The notes under the pieces are model-generated. The model was not told where the DNA came from. It did no database searches and saw only the letters and a program-made list of their open reading frames with translations. Source: Planctomycetota bacterium (GTDB lineage Bacteria > Planctomycetota > UBA1135 > UBA2386). Taken from it: a stretch of DNA of 64,000 bases. Made by a program: the position numbers and the translations under genes. The DNA is taken from positions 1 to 64,000 of the forward strand of contig JADJPQ010000004.1 in assembly GCA_016713175.1 (NCBI GenBank), read 5' to 3'. Positions 23,928-33,100 of the stretch are shown piece by piece (position 1 is the stretch's first letter; each line of letters starts with the position of its first letter).

Positions 23928-25633
23928 GTCGACTGTGCCTCTCCGTGGCGACCGTGCTGGTCGCCATCGCCCCAGCCCAGGTGATCACGATCCCCAACGG
24001 CACCGTTGCCGCCGAGGGCAACTCGCTCAACCTGATGCCCTGGGGCTGGGCCGCGGCCGGCGGCCTGCAGTTCCAGTGCCTCTACGACAGCTCCAATCTG
24101 ACGCTGCAGGGCGTCGCGGCGCCGGTGCTGATCACGCGGCTGCGCTGGCGCGCCAACACCGCGGCCACGACGACCACGTGGACCGGAGGTACCTACTCGA
24201 CGGCCACCGTACGCATGTCGACGTCGGCGACGGACGCGATGGCGCCGAGCGCCACGTTCGCATCCAACCACGGCCCGGACCTGACGACCGTGTACGCCGG
24301 CCCGGTGACCTACGTGGCCGGCGCCGGCCTCGGCATCGGCGTGCCCGGCATGACCGTCGTCGACCTGACGCTGCAGCGGCCGTTCGTCTACGACCCGGCC
24401 GCGGGCGACCTGAGCATCGATTGCGACTTCGCCGACGGCACCTGGGGTGTCGGCACCGTGAATCAGCTGGACGTGCAGGCCATGGGATCGCTGAGCAGCC
24501 GCGTCGAAACAACTACCCACGGCTGGCCCATCGGCTCGATCACCACGAACCACGGCGTGGTCGTCACGCTCGACTGCGCGCCGGTCCCGAGTGCGCTGGC
24601 AACCGCCGCGGCCTACGGCACCGGCTGCTACCTCGGCGCCGCGTCGTTCTACGAGGACTTCCCCACGGCAGCGGCCTTCGACCTCGGCAACAGCGCCATG
24701 ACGATGGTCTACCTCGGCACCGGTTACACAATCGTTCCGGGCATCGCCGCCTATGTGCCGCCGACGGCCGCGGCGACGACGCTGGCGATGGCGGACAACG
24801 CGCAGGTCGCGGTCGCACTGGCTTCGCCGCTGCCGGTGGCCGGTGGCTCGGCCAGCAGCCTGGTGATCTGCAGCAACGGCTTCGTCTCAGTGGCCAGCGG
24901 CAACGGCGTCTGGTACACGCCGTCGGTCGAGACGTTCCTCAATGCGCCGCAGACCGCGTGGTGGTGCTGGCACGACTACAACCCGTCGGTCTTCGGTGGC
25001 GGCCGGGTCAAGTTCCAGGAGGTGGGGCTCACGTCGTACGTGACCTGGGACGGCGTCTTCGACCTCGTCGGCCCCCGGGTTGGCGGCGCCAGCACGTTCC
25101 AGCTGCAGTTCGACCGCTCCAGCGGCAACGTGACATTCGCCTGGCAGGCGATGAGCGCGGCGGGCACCGGCTACCTGGTCGGCTACTCGCCGGGCGGCCC
25201 CTCGCCGGACCCGGGCAACCGCGACCTGTCGGTGGCGGTGACCGCCGGCTTCGCGCTGCCGCACGCCGACACGCTGCCGCTGACGCTGGTGGCGGGTTCG
25301 CGACCGATCCTGAACACCAGCGTCGCACTGGTCACCACGAGGATCCCGGCCGGCAGTCCGTTCGCCGCGACCATGATCAGCACGGGCCAGCTCGCCCCCG
25401 GCCTCGACCTCGGCTTCCTGGGCGCCCCGGGCTGTCTGCAGCAGGTCACGCCCGGCCCCGACATCCTGTTCCTCGGCCCGGCCAGTTCGACCGTGCTCAA
25501 CCTGCCGATCCCCAACGTCGCCGGTTTCCTCGGCATGCTGGTCTACTGCCAGGCGGCCAGCGTGTCGCCCGGCGTCAACCCGCTCGGCGTGCTGACGTCG
25601 AACGGCGTGAGGCTCTTGCTCGGCAACGGTTGA
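23924..25633 (+). CDS. Large secreted protein of unknown function (569 aa)
   Basis: The ATG at 23924 begins a signal peptide (MSRLCLSVATVLVAIAPAQ). The mature protein is beta-rich with aromatic strands (VWYTPSVETFLNAPQTAWWC, VTWDGVFDLVGPRVGG, FQLQFDRSSGNVTFAWQAMS), a pattern seen in planctomycete exported proteins with PEP-like or Ig-like domains. The C-terminal 110 residues (PFAATMISTGQLAPGLDLGF, LNLPIPNVAGFLGMLVYCQA) form the same tail type as in other secreted genes here. No enzyme motif is recognised. It is preceded by a captured piece of the pyruvate carboxylase start and followed immediately by a partial gene. Confidence 0.75.
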   Translation: MSRLCLSVATVLVAIAPAQVITIPNGTVAAEGNSLNLMPWGWAAAGGLQFQCLYDSSNLTLQGVAAPVLITRLRWRANTAATTTTWTGGTYSTATVRMSTSATDAMAPSATFASNHGPDLTTVYAGPVTYVAGAGLGIGVPGMTVVDLTLQRPFVYDPAAGDLSIDCDFADGTWGVGTVNQLDVQAMGSLSSRVETTTHGWPIGSITTNHGVVVTLDCAPVPSALATAAAYGTGCYLGAASFYEDFPTAAAFDLGNSAMTMVYLGTGYTIVPGIAAYVPPTAAATTLAMADNAQVAVALASPLPVAGGSASSLVICSNGFVSVASGNGVWYTPSVETFLNAPQTAWWCWHDYNPSVFGGGRVKFQEVGLTSYVTWDGVFDLVGPRVGGASTFQLQFDRSSGNVTFAWQAMSAAGTGYLVGYSPGGPSPDPGNRDLSVAVTAGFALPHADTLPLTLVAGSRPILNTSVALVTTRIPAGSPFAATMISTGQLAPGLDLGFLGAPGCLQQVTPGPDILFLGPASSTVLNLPIPNVAGFLGMLVYCQAASVSPGVNPLGVLTSNGVRLLLGNG

Positions 25634-26052
25634 GGTCCGAGGGCAGCGGCCCGACCCTGCGCGCCGCCGAGTGCGTGCTGGTTCCCGCCGGCGGCAGCGC
25701 CGAGCAGTCCTTCCCCGTGGAGGCAGGCAAGGTGAGGCTGGTGTTGCTCGGCGCCGCCGGCAAGCCGGTCGCCAACGTCCCGCTCAGCCTGCTCGATGCC
25801 ACGGGTCAGAAGTGCCATCAGACCGGGCCCACCGACGCGCAGGGCGCCTGCGAGATCGAGGTGGAGACCACACCGTTCACCGTTGCGGTGCTGCCGCGTC
25901 GCCTGCAGGACCGACAGGCGCAGATGGAAGTGCAGCGGGCGAACCGTGGCGTTCCCGACCCCTTCGACTCGCTGCGCATTCCGCTCGCCAGCGTCACGGC
26001 CACACGCGATGGGCCGGTGGTCGTCGAACTCCGCCTGCCGAGTGGCCGGTAG
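25630..26052 (+). CDS. Partial regulatory-like beta-domain protein (about 140 aa)
   Basis: Coding-like frame with CVLVPAGGSAEQSFPVEAGK, VRLVLLGAAGKPVANVPLSL and GPTDAQGACEIEVETTPFTV, ending VVVELRLPSGR. This is a carboxypeptidase-regulatory-like beta-sandwich, usually a C-terminal or internal domain of a bigger exported protein. No good start exists; a TTG overlapping the upstream stop is the only in-frame option near the edge. It may be the tail of a gene whose front was lost. The IS91-end repeat begins 30 bp after its stop. Confidence 0.45.
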   Translation: MRSEGSGPTLRAAECVLVPAGGSAEQSFPVEAGKVRLVLLGAAGKPVANVPLSLLDATGQKCHQTGPTDAQGACEIEVETTPFTVAVLPRRLQDRQAQMEVQRANRGVPDPFDSLRIPLASVTATRDGPVVVELRLPSGR

Positions 26053-26082
26053 CGCCGCCCCGCCGCTGCCGACCGGGGGCAT

Positions 26083-26177
26083 AAGTGAAACAACGGGTGT
26101 TTTCGCCGGCCGGGTGGTTGGGCGATCGCGATTTGTGCGGCGAACCTGCCCATTGGCGACGAGGCAGTGACCGCCCG
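26083..26177. repeat. IS91-end repeat, copy 3
   Basis: About 95 bp nearly identical to 16036-16131. It lies about 95 bp beyond the stop of the degraded IS91 transposase at 26273-26690, the same relation as at 18297, so it marks the ori-side end of that element. Confidence 0.65.
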
Positions 26178-26272
26178 ATCCGGGAGAAATGCCCTGGTTC
26201 TGGCTCTGCCTACAGACCACGACCGCTGGCCCGTGATCCGGGCCACGCCGAAACAGCAAGCAAGCTCCCCGT

Positions 26273-26690
26273 TCAGGATCGAACGAAGTGCACCGAGCGT
26301 CGCGGCGGCGGCCTTGCCGGCGCGAGTGCCGGCGGCTCGGCCGGCAGGCCAAGGTGGTGGAGGATCCTCTGGACGAGAAAACGGCCACGTCGGCGTCGGT
26401 ACTGGCATGGGGAACGGCGCGGAAGTCTGGCCTGGTCGGTTTGTTCGGCGAGGCATCGGCGGGTTGCTGTTCGGCGATGGACGCGACGGTGCCTGCTGGT
26501 TCCGGTTCGGGGGCAGGCGAGAGATCCGCGGACTGGTGCGCACATCGCGGCGTTGCCATGGTCGCGGTGTCCGCCTCGGTGCGAGGACGCGGCGGTGGCA
26601 CGACGCGATGGCGCCATGACGCAGCGGTAGCGAACACGCCGAAGGAGTTGACCAGTTTCCTGCGCGGACGCGCAGGCCATGGCGGCCGCC
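26273..26690 (-). pseudogene. Degraded IS91 transposase C-terminal region
   Basis: Leftward remnant. PARPRRKLVNSFGVFATAAS with WRHRVVPPP matches KLVHYFGVFAPAASWRHRVV of the transposase at 21997-23451, and DLSPAPEPEPAGTVASIAEQ follows. The zinc-motif part is deleted. After a frame change it ends RILHHLGLPAEPPALAPARP and stops near 26280. It is a second, independent IS91 copy, truncated at its 5' side near 26690 and internally deleted. Confidence 0.65.
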
Positions 26691-27029
26691 GAAGCGCGGG
26701 GCCCCACCTGCGGGACTGGATGAAGCGGAACGGTCTCGAGCCGAAGGACTACCTGACATCCCCGTTGACGTCGCGCCGGACGATCCGCATCCAACGGCGT
26801 TGTCGTGCGGCTTGCAGGTCGAGGGCTCTGGGAGTTCTTGCAGCAGTCGGGATTGCTGCGCGACCTGGCGACGACGAAGTGAGGTTGAGTCGAGTGCACG
26901 TTGCTGCGGAATGGTCCCAAAGGAAGCGCGACCCGATCCTGGCGTGGATTTCTTGGCAATGCCTGTCACACGAGCGCCACAGCGACGGCCATGGCTGCAG
27001 CTGCCGCTACCCGCACGCAACCCAAGACC
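26691..27029. other. Unassigned region with a coding-like fragment
   Basis: On the plus strand WMKRNGLEPKDYLTSPLT (from about 26717) and, in another frame, LWEFLQQSGLLRDLATTK with a stop near 26880 look like the broken end of one protein. I recognise no family. From 26880 to the next gene nothing is seen. Confidence 0.3.
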
Positions 27030-29594
27030 ATGTCAGCCAACCGACCGGTGTCCCGCCCTGTGCTCCAGCCGATGCCGCCCGCCGTTCCCAGAGCCATCCT
27101 GGTCGGTGTGCTGGCCATGGCCGCGGCGAGCGCGCAGTGCGCAACGCAATGGCAGCCGTCGGGAGGAGTTCCAGGCGTGGGCGGCTACGTCAACGCGATG
27201 ACGATGTGGGACCGGGACGGTGCTGGCCCGCTGCCGGCCGTGCTCGTCGTCGGCGGCTCGTTCCGCTTCGCCGGCAACACCCTGGTCGACAAGATCGCCA
27301 CCTACGATCCGGCGACCGGAATCTGGGCGCCGCTGGGGTCTGGGCTCGCCGGCATCTACGGGGTCAACGCCTTGACTACGCTGCCCAACGGAGAATTGGT
27401 GGCCGGCGGCTCGATCCTGGGTGGAGCGAACCCCAATGGCGTGGCGCGATGGGACGGAACGAGTTGGTCACCTCTCGGTTCGGGCATGGACCAGAATGTC
27501 ATGTCGCTTGCAACACTCCCGACCGGAGAGCTGGTTGCCGGCGGCTACTTCACCTTCGCTGGTGGTGTGGCGGCCCCAGGAATCGCGCGCTGGACCGGCA
27601 GCTCATGGGCGTCGTTTGGCTCCGGGGCAGACGGCGGGCCCAATGGGCCGGGCGTCGTCCATGCCCTGACCCGTCTGCCGAGTGGTCAATTCGTGGCCGC
27701 GGGTCAATTCCAGTCCATGAACGGAGTCGCGGCGAACAACATCGCACGGTGGAACGGCACAACGTGGGCGGCGATGGGCTCGGGCACGAACGGCGGGGTG
27801 ACCCGGATGCTGGTGCAGCCGAACGGCGAGCTCATCGTCTGTGGGAGCTTCACCACCGCCGGTGGCGTGAGCGCCAGCAACATCGCGCGCTGGAACGGTG
27901 CGTCGTGGTCCGCCTACGGCAACGGCCTTCCAGTCGCATGCAACTCGATCGCCCGACTCGGCAACGGCAACCTGGTCGTCAGCGGCACATTCACCTCCAT
28001 CGGCGGAGTCGCCGCCAATTACATTGCGCGCTGGAACGGTGTGAGCTGGTCGCCGATGGCCTCCGGCTTCAACGAGAACCCGGCCTACGCGATGGTGGTG
28101 CTCGGCAACGGTGATCTCATCGCTGGCGGCCCGTTCACTGCAGCCGGAGGGTCGGTCGCGGGCGGCATCGCCCGCTGGAACGGGACCACCTGGTCGGCGC
28201 TGAGCTCGGGTTCGGGCGCGACCGAGCCAGTGCGGGCAATGGCGGCGCGTGGCACCGGCGAGATCGTGGCGGCCGGGGACTTCCCGATCCTCGGCGGAGC
28301 CACCGTCAATCGGATCGCCCGCTGGAACGGGACCACCTGGACGACGATGGGCGGCACCAGTGGCCCGGTCCGCCAACTCGCGGTGCGCCCTGGCGGCGAC
28401 GTCATCGCCGCGGGAGACTTCGATTTTGCCGGAGGTGTTGTCGCTCACAGACTCGCGCGTTGGAGCAACGGCATCTGGTCGGCAATGGGGTCGGGCCCGA
28501 GCGGCGGCTGGATCCAAGCGCTCGCGGCTTGTCCGAACAACGACGTCATCGCCGCCGGAGCGTTCTATGCCTTCGGCGGGACCAACGCCAACAACGTTGC
28601 GCGGTGGAACGGCTCGACCTGGTCGCCGCTGGGCTCGGGGGTCAACAACCTGGTCCGGGCGGCGACAGCGCTCGCCAACGGCGACGTCGTGGTGGGTGGT
28701 GACTTCTCGGGTGCCGGGGGCATTGCGGCCAACAGGATCGCGCGTTGGGACGGCGTGAACTGGTCGCCACTCGGCGCCGGCATGAACGACGCCGTGGAGG
28801 TGCTGATGGTGTTGCCCACCGGCGACCTGATCGCGGGCGGCAGGTTCACCACCGCGGGTGGGGTGGACGCCAACCGCATCGCCAGATGGGACGGGGTCAA
28901 CTGGTCACCGCTCGGAACGGGGCTCGACAACAGCAGCGTGGTCGCCCTGACGGTGCTGCCCGATGGCGACATTGTCGCCGGCGGCGGTTTCTCCTCGGCG
29001 GGCGGTGTCCCGGCCAACTCCATTGCCCGCTGGAACGGCTCGACATGGTCTGGCTTCGGCACCGGGCTGCAGGACGGCGGGGCCGTGTGGGCGGTCGCCG
29101 CCAGCGCCGACGGACTCTTCGCTGGCGGGAACTTCGTGACCATGAGTGGCCTGTTCTCGCCGTACCTCGCCCGCCTGACCACCAACTGCCCAGCAGGGGT
29201 GACTCCCATGGGCAACGGCTGCACCGGTTCGGGCGGCGCCAGCACCTACGCAGCGCTGAATGCGCCGTGGGCCGGAACGTCGTTTCGCGCCCGCGGCACC
29301 AACCTGCCGGCCATGGCGATCGGCGTCGTCGTCACCGGCTCGCCGACGAACCAACCGCTGGCCTCGCTGTTGCCGCCATCGCCCGCTTCCTGCAGTCTGC
29401 TGGTCACGCCCTACTTCCTCGAGCATCAGCTGATCGCCGGCACCGTCGAGACGCAGCTGACGCTTCCGGATCTCCCGTGGCTCCCCGGCGTGGTGATCCA
29501 CCAGCAGCTGGTGTTGCTGGAAATCAATGCCGCGCAACAGTTCGTCGAGAGCACGAGCACCAACGCGCTGTCGCTGACCGTCGGTGGACTCTGA
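27030..29594 (+). CDS. Secreted repeat protein, about 13 tandem 47-residue repeats (854 aa)
   Basis: Start at 27030 (MSANRPVSRP); an alternative ATG at 27072 keeps the signal peptide (PPAVPRAILVGVLAMAAASA). The body is about 13 copies of one unit with consensus LPNGDLVAGGxFxxAGG, then VxANxIARWNGxxWSPLGSG. This is a beta-propeller-like or delta-60-type repeat, each unit giving about four strands. The final 120 residues (GNGCTGSGGAS, PWLPGVVIHQQLVLLEINAA) form a planctomycete C-terminal domain. The function is unknown; binding at the cell surface or outside the cell is a guess. The repeat DNA is similar enough that unit number could vary. No Shine-Dalgarno sequence is visible. Confidence 0.8.
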   Translation: MSANRPVSRPVLQPMPPAVPRAILVGVLAMAAASAQCATQWQPSGGVPGVGGYVNAMTMWDRDGAGPLPAVLVVGGSFRFAGNTLVDKIATYDPATGIWAPLGSGLAGIYGVNALTTLPNGELVAGGSILGGANPNGVARWDGTSWSPLGSGMDQNVMSLATLPTGELVAGGYFTFAGGVAAPGIARWTGSSWASFGSGADGGPNGPGVVHALTRLPSGQFVAAGQFQSMNGVAANNIARWNGTTWAAMGSGTNGGVTRMLVQPNGELIVCGSFTTAGGVSASNIARWNGASWSAYGNGLPVACNSIARLGNGNLVVSGTFTSIGGVAANYIARWNGVSWSPMASGFNENPAYAMVVLGNGDLIAGGPFTAAGGSVAGGIARWNGTTWSALSSGSGATEPVRAMAARGTGEIVAAGDFPILGGATVNRIARWNGTTWTTMGGTSGPVRQLAVRPGGDVIAAGDFDFAGGVVAHRLARWSNGIWSAMGSGPSGGWIQALAACPNNDVIAAGAFYAFGGTNANNVARWNGSTWSPLGSGVNNLVRAATALANGDVVVGGDFSGAGGIAANRIARWDGVNWSPLGAGMNDAVEVLMVLPTGDLIAGGRFTTAGGVDANRIARWDGVNWSPLGTGLDNSSVVALTVLPDGDIVAGGGFSSAGGVPANSIARWNGSTWSGFGTGLQDGGAVWAVAASADGLFAGGNFVTMSGLFSPYLARLTTNCPAGVTPMGNGCTGSGGASTYAALNAPWAGTSFRARGTNLPAMAIGVVVTGSPTNQPLASLLPPSPASCSLLVTPYFLEHQLIAGTVETQLTLPDLPWLPGVVIHQQLVLLEINAAQQFVESTSTNALSLTVGGL

Positions 29595-29651
29595 CCGCAC
29601 CCGGCTGCACAGCGCTGGGCCACGTGCTCCGCGGTAGATCGACTCGCGACG

Positions 29652-29921
29652 TCAGCGCACGGTCCGACACACCCAGGCGCTGAATCCCGCTGCCGCCGCC
29701 GTCGCCCCCGCCGCCACCGCCAGACAGCCGATCAGGCCAAGCCTGCCATCGGCCTCGAGCCCGTACAACAGCCCGGAGCCGAGCGTGCCGCACAACCGCC
29801 CCGCCGCATTGGCCGCGTAGTAGAACCCGCCACGTTCCGCCACGTCCTCGGCGCCGGCGATGCCGACGATCAGCCACGAATGCAGGCTGCTGACGATCGC
29901 GAACAGCAGACCGTAGAGGCA
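29652..29921 (-). pseudogene. C-terminal fragment of an MFS transporter (ArsJ-like)
   Basis: Leftward frame: LYGLLFAIVSSLHSWLIVGI, GGFYYAANAAGRLCGTLGSG, then LGLIGCLAVAAGATAAAAGF and a stop at 29652. The pattern VGFYYMANAxGRLxGTLxSG is that of ArsJ, the organoarsenical efflux transporter usually encoded with a GAPDH. About 85 residues (the last three helices) remain. At 29922 the frame runs into the 5' end of an IS91 transposase. No other ars gene is near, so this is a relic. Confidence 0.6.
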
Positions 29922-29980
29922 CCGGTTGGCGGCGAACCCGTTCGGTCGTGGTTCGCACACCGAGTCTGTGCTCCGCAAAC
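29922..29980. repeat. IS91 5'-end repeat, shared with 23415-23473
   Basis: 59 bp encoding, on the minus strand, VRTTTERVRRQP of the IS91 transposase start plus the element's outer end. The rest of the transposase is absent; an MFS fragment is joined instead. It is the footprint of an IS91 element once present upstream of pyruvate carboxylase. Confidence 0.75.
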
Positions 29981-30186
29981 GCCGCCAAGCCCATCGCTGA
30001 CCGACGCGGATCCGGGAGGCGCTTCTTGGCACGCGCACCCGCCCAGGCTTCACTCCTGGTGCCGAGACTGCCGAATCATGCAACAGCGGTCGCCGTGACC
30101 GCTGCTCGTCCCGCCGCACCGTCCGCCTCCTGCCCCAGGCCGCCCCGATGGAGATCCTCGAGTTCCACAAGATCCTGTGTGCGAAC
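29981..30186 (+). repeat. Pyruvate carboxylase 5' region, source of the copy at 23597
   Basis: Contains the 5' flank (gene starts at 30148) and the first 13 codons. It ends at GAAC 30183-30186, where similarity to the 23.6-kb copy stops after two more bases. This copy is joined to the intact gene and is therefore the original. Confidence 0.75.
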
Positions 30187-33100
30187 CGCGGTGAGATCGC
30201 GATCCGCGTGTTCCGCGCCTGCGCCGAACTCGGCATCCGCACGGTCGCGGTGTTCTCCGACGAAGACGCCACCAACCAGCATCGCTACAAGGCCGACGAG
30301 GCCTACCTGATCGGCCGCGGCAAGCCGCCGGTGCAGGCGTATCTCGGCATCGACGAGATCCTCGACGTCGCGCGCCGCGCGCGCGTCGATGCGATCCATC
30401 CCGGCTACGGCTTCCTGTCCGAACGCGACGAATTCGCCGCCGCCGTGCGCGCCGCCGGCATCGCGTTCCTCGGCCCGCGCGCGCAGGTCATCAAGTTCCT
30501 CGGCGACAAGGTCGAGGCCCGCAAGGAAGCCGCCAGGCTCGGTATTCCCACGGTTCCCGGCATCGAACTGCCGGCCGACGAAGGCGCGGCGATGGCGGCC
30601 GCCGAACGGTTCTTCGCGCAGCACGGCATCACGATCATCAAGGCAGCGCACGGCGGCGGCGGTCGCGGCATGCGTGTCGTCGAGCAGGCGCGCGATCTGG
30701 CGCCATACCTGCGCCAGGCGCGCTCCGAGTCGCTGGCGGCGTTCGGCAGCGCGGTGGTGTTCCTCGAGAAATACCTGCCGCGCGTGCGCCACATCGAAGT
30801 GCAGATCGTCGGCGACCTCGCCGGCAACATCGTCCACCTGCACGAACGCGACTGTTCGGTGCAGCGGCGCCACCAGAAGGTCGTCGAGATCGCGCCGGCG
30901 CCCAATCTCGCGGACTCGGTGCGCCAGCGACTGTTCGCCGATTCACTGAAGCTCGCGCGCGAGGTCTCATACCACAACGCCGGCACGTTCGAGTTCCTGG
31001 TCGCCGGCGACCAGCACTGGTTCATCGAGGTCAACCCGCGGCTGCAGGTCGAGCACACCGTCACCGAACAGATCACCGGCATCGATCTGGTGCAGACGCA
31101 GATCCGGATCGAGCAGGGGTTCGAACTCGGCAGTCCGGAGATCGGCATCTACTCGCAGAGCGACGTGCGGCCGCGCGGTTATGCGATCCAGTGCCGCATC
31201 ACCGCCGAGGATCCCGGCAACGAGTTCCTGCCCGACACCGGCGTCATCTCGGCGTACCGCGCCCCGGGCGGCTTCGGCCTGCGCCTCGACGGCGGCGACG
31301 GCCTCGCCGGCACCGAGGTCTCCGGCCACTACGACTCGCTGCTGGTCAAGTGCATCACCTACGGCGGCACGCTGCGGCAGGCGGCCAGCAAGGGCCTGCG
31401 GGCGCTGCGCGAGTTCCGGATCCGCGGGCTGAAGACCAACCTGCCGTTCCTGCAGAACGTGCTGGCGCACGACCTGTTCTTGCGCGGCGACACCTGGACG
31501 CGGTTCATCGACGACACGCCCGAGCTGTTCGAGTTCGCGCTCGGCAAGGACCGGGCGACCAAGCTGTTGACCTACATGGCGAACGTGGTCGTCAACGGCC
31601 ATCCGACGGTGCCCGCCAACGCGCGGCCGGCGCACAAGAACTTCGTCGCGGCGCCGCTGCCCGCGGTGCCGCAGGGGCCGCCGCCTCCCGGCACCGCGAC
31701 GATCCTGGCCGAAGGCGGGCCGGGCAAGGTCGTCGAGTGGGTCAAACGCCAGAACCGGCCGCTCTTGTGCGATACGACGATGCGCGATGCGCACCAGTCG
31801 CTGCTGGCGACGCGGGTGCGAACCAAGGACATGGTGGCCGTCGCCAATGCGACCGCGCACCTGCTGCACCCGCTGTTCTCGCTGGAGACCTGGGGCGGCG
31901 CGACGTTCGACGTCGCCTATCGCTTCCTCGACGAGGATCCGTGGGACCGGCTGCGGCAACTGAAGCGCGCGATCCCGAACGTGATGCACCAGATGCTGCT
32001 GCGCGGCGCCAACGCGGTTGGCTACACCAGCTATCCGGACAACGTCGTCGAGGGCTTCGTCGACGAGGCCGCCGAGGCCGGCATCGACGTGTTCCGCGTG
32101 TTCGACAGCCTCAATGACCTCGACTCGATGCAGGTCGCCGTTCGTCGGGTGCTGCTGACCGGCAAGGTCGCCGAGATCGCGATGTGCTACACCGGCGACG
32201 TCGACAATCCGGCGCGCGGCAAGTATGGGCTCGAGTACTACGCCGAACTGGCGCGCAAGATCGAGGGCATGGGCGCGCACATCCTGTGCGTCAAGGACAT
32301 GGCCGGACTGCTGCGCCCGCAGGCGGCGCGGATGCTGATCACGCGGCTGCGCGGGGTCACGTCGCTGCCGATCCACCTGCACACGCACGACACGTCGGGC
32401 AACGGCATCGCCACCTACATCGCGGCGATCGATTCGGGCGTGCACATCGTCGACACGGCGCTGGCGCCGATGGCCGGCCTGACGTCGCAGCCGAGCATGA
32501 ACGCGCTGATCGCGGCGCTGCGCGGGGCCGCGCGCGAGACCGGGCTGACCAACCGGGCGATGCAGCCGCTGGCCGACTATTGGGAAGCCGTGCGCGAATG
32601 GTACGGACCGTTCGAGTGCGGGCTGAAGAGCAGCACCTCCGAGGTCTACTACCACGAGATCCCCGGCGGTCAGTACTCCAACCTGCGGCCGCAGGTCGCC
32701 TCGATGGGGCTGTTGCACCGGTGGAACGACGTCAAGCACGCGTTCGCGGTGGTCAACCAGTTGTGCGGCGACATTCCGAAGGTCACGCCGTCGTCGAAGA
32801 TGGTCGGCGACTTCGCGATCTTCTTGGTGCAGAACGACCTGCTGGTGATGCGCGACTCGCTGGCGGCGTCGACCGAGGCGACCAAGCAGAAGGTGCTGGC
32901 CGAGAGCCGCCGGATCGACTTCCCGTTGTCGGTGGTGCAGTACTTCCAGGGTTTCCTCGGGCAGCCGCCAGGCGGGTTCCCGGCCGATCTTCGGGCGGCG
33001 GTGCTGAAAGGACTGAAGACGCTGTCGGGTCGCCCGAGCGATGGCATGAAACCGTTCGATTTCGACACCGCGACGCGGCACGTGGCCGAACGGCTCGGCC

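Noticed and set aside
23512..25630. Plus-strand frame overlapping the 569-residue secreted protein
   Set aside because: Arg-rich shadow without signal peptide; only its end (25630-26052) has real domain character and is annotated separately.
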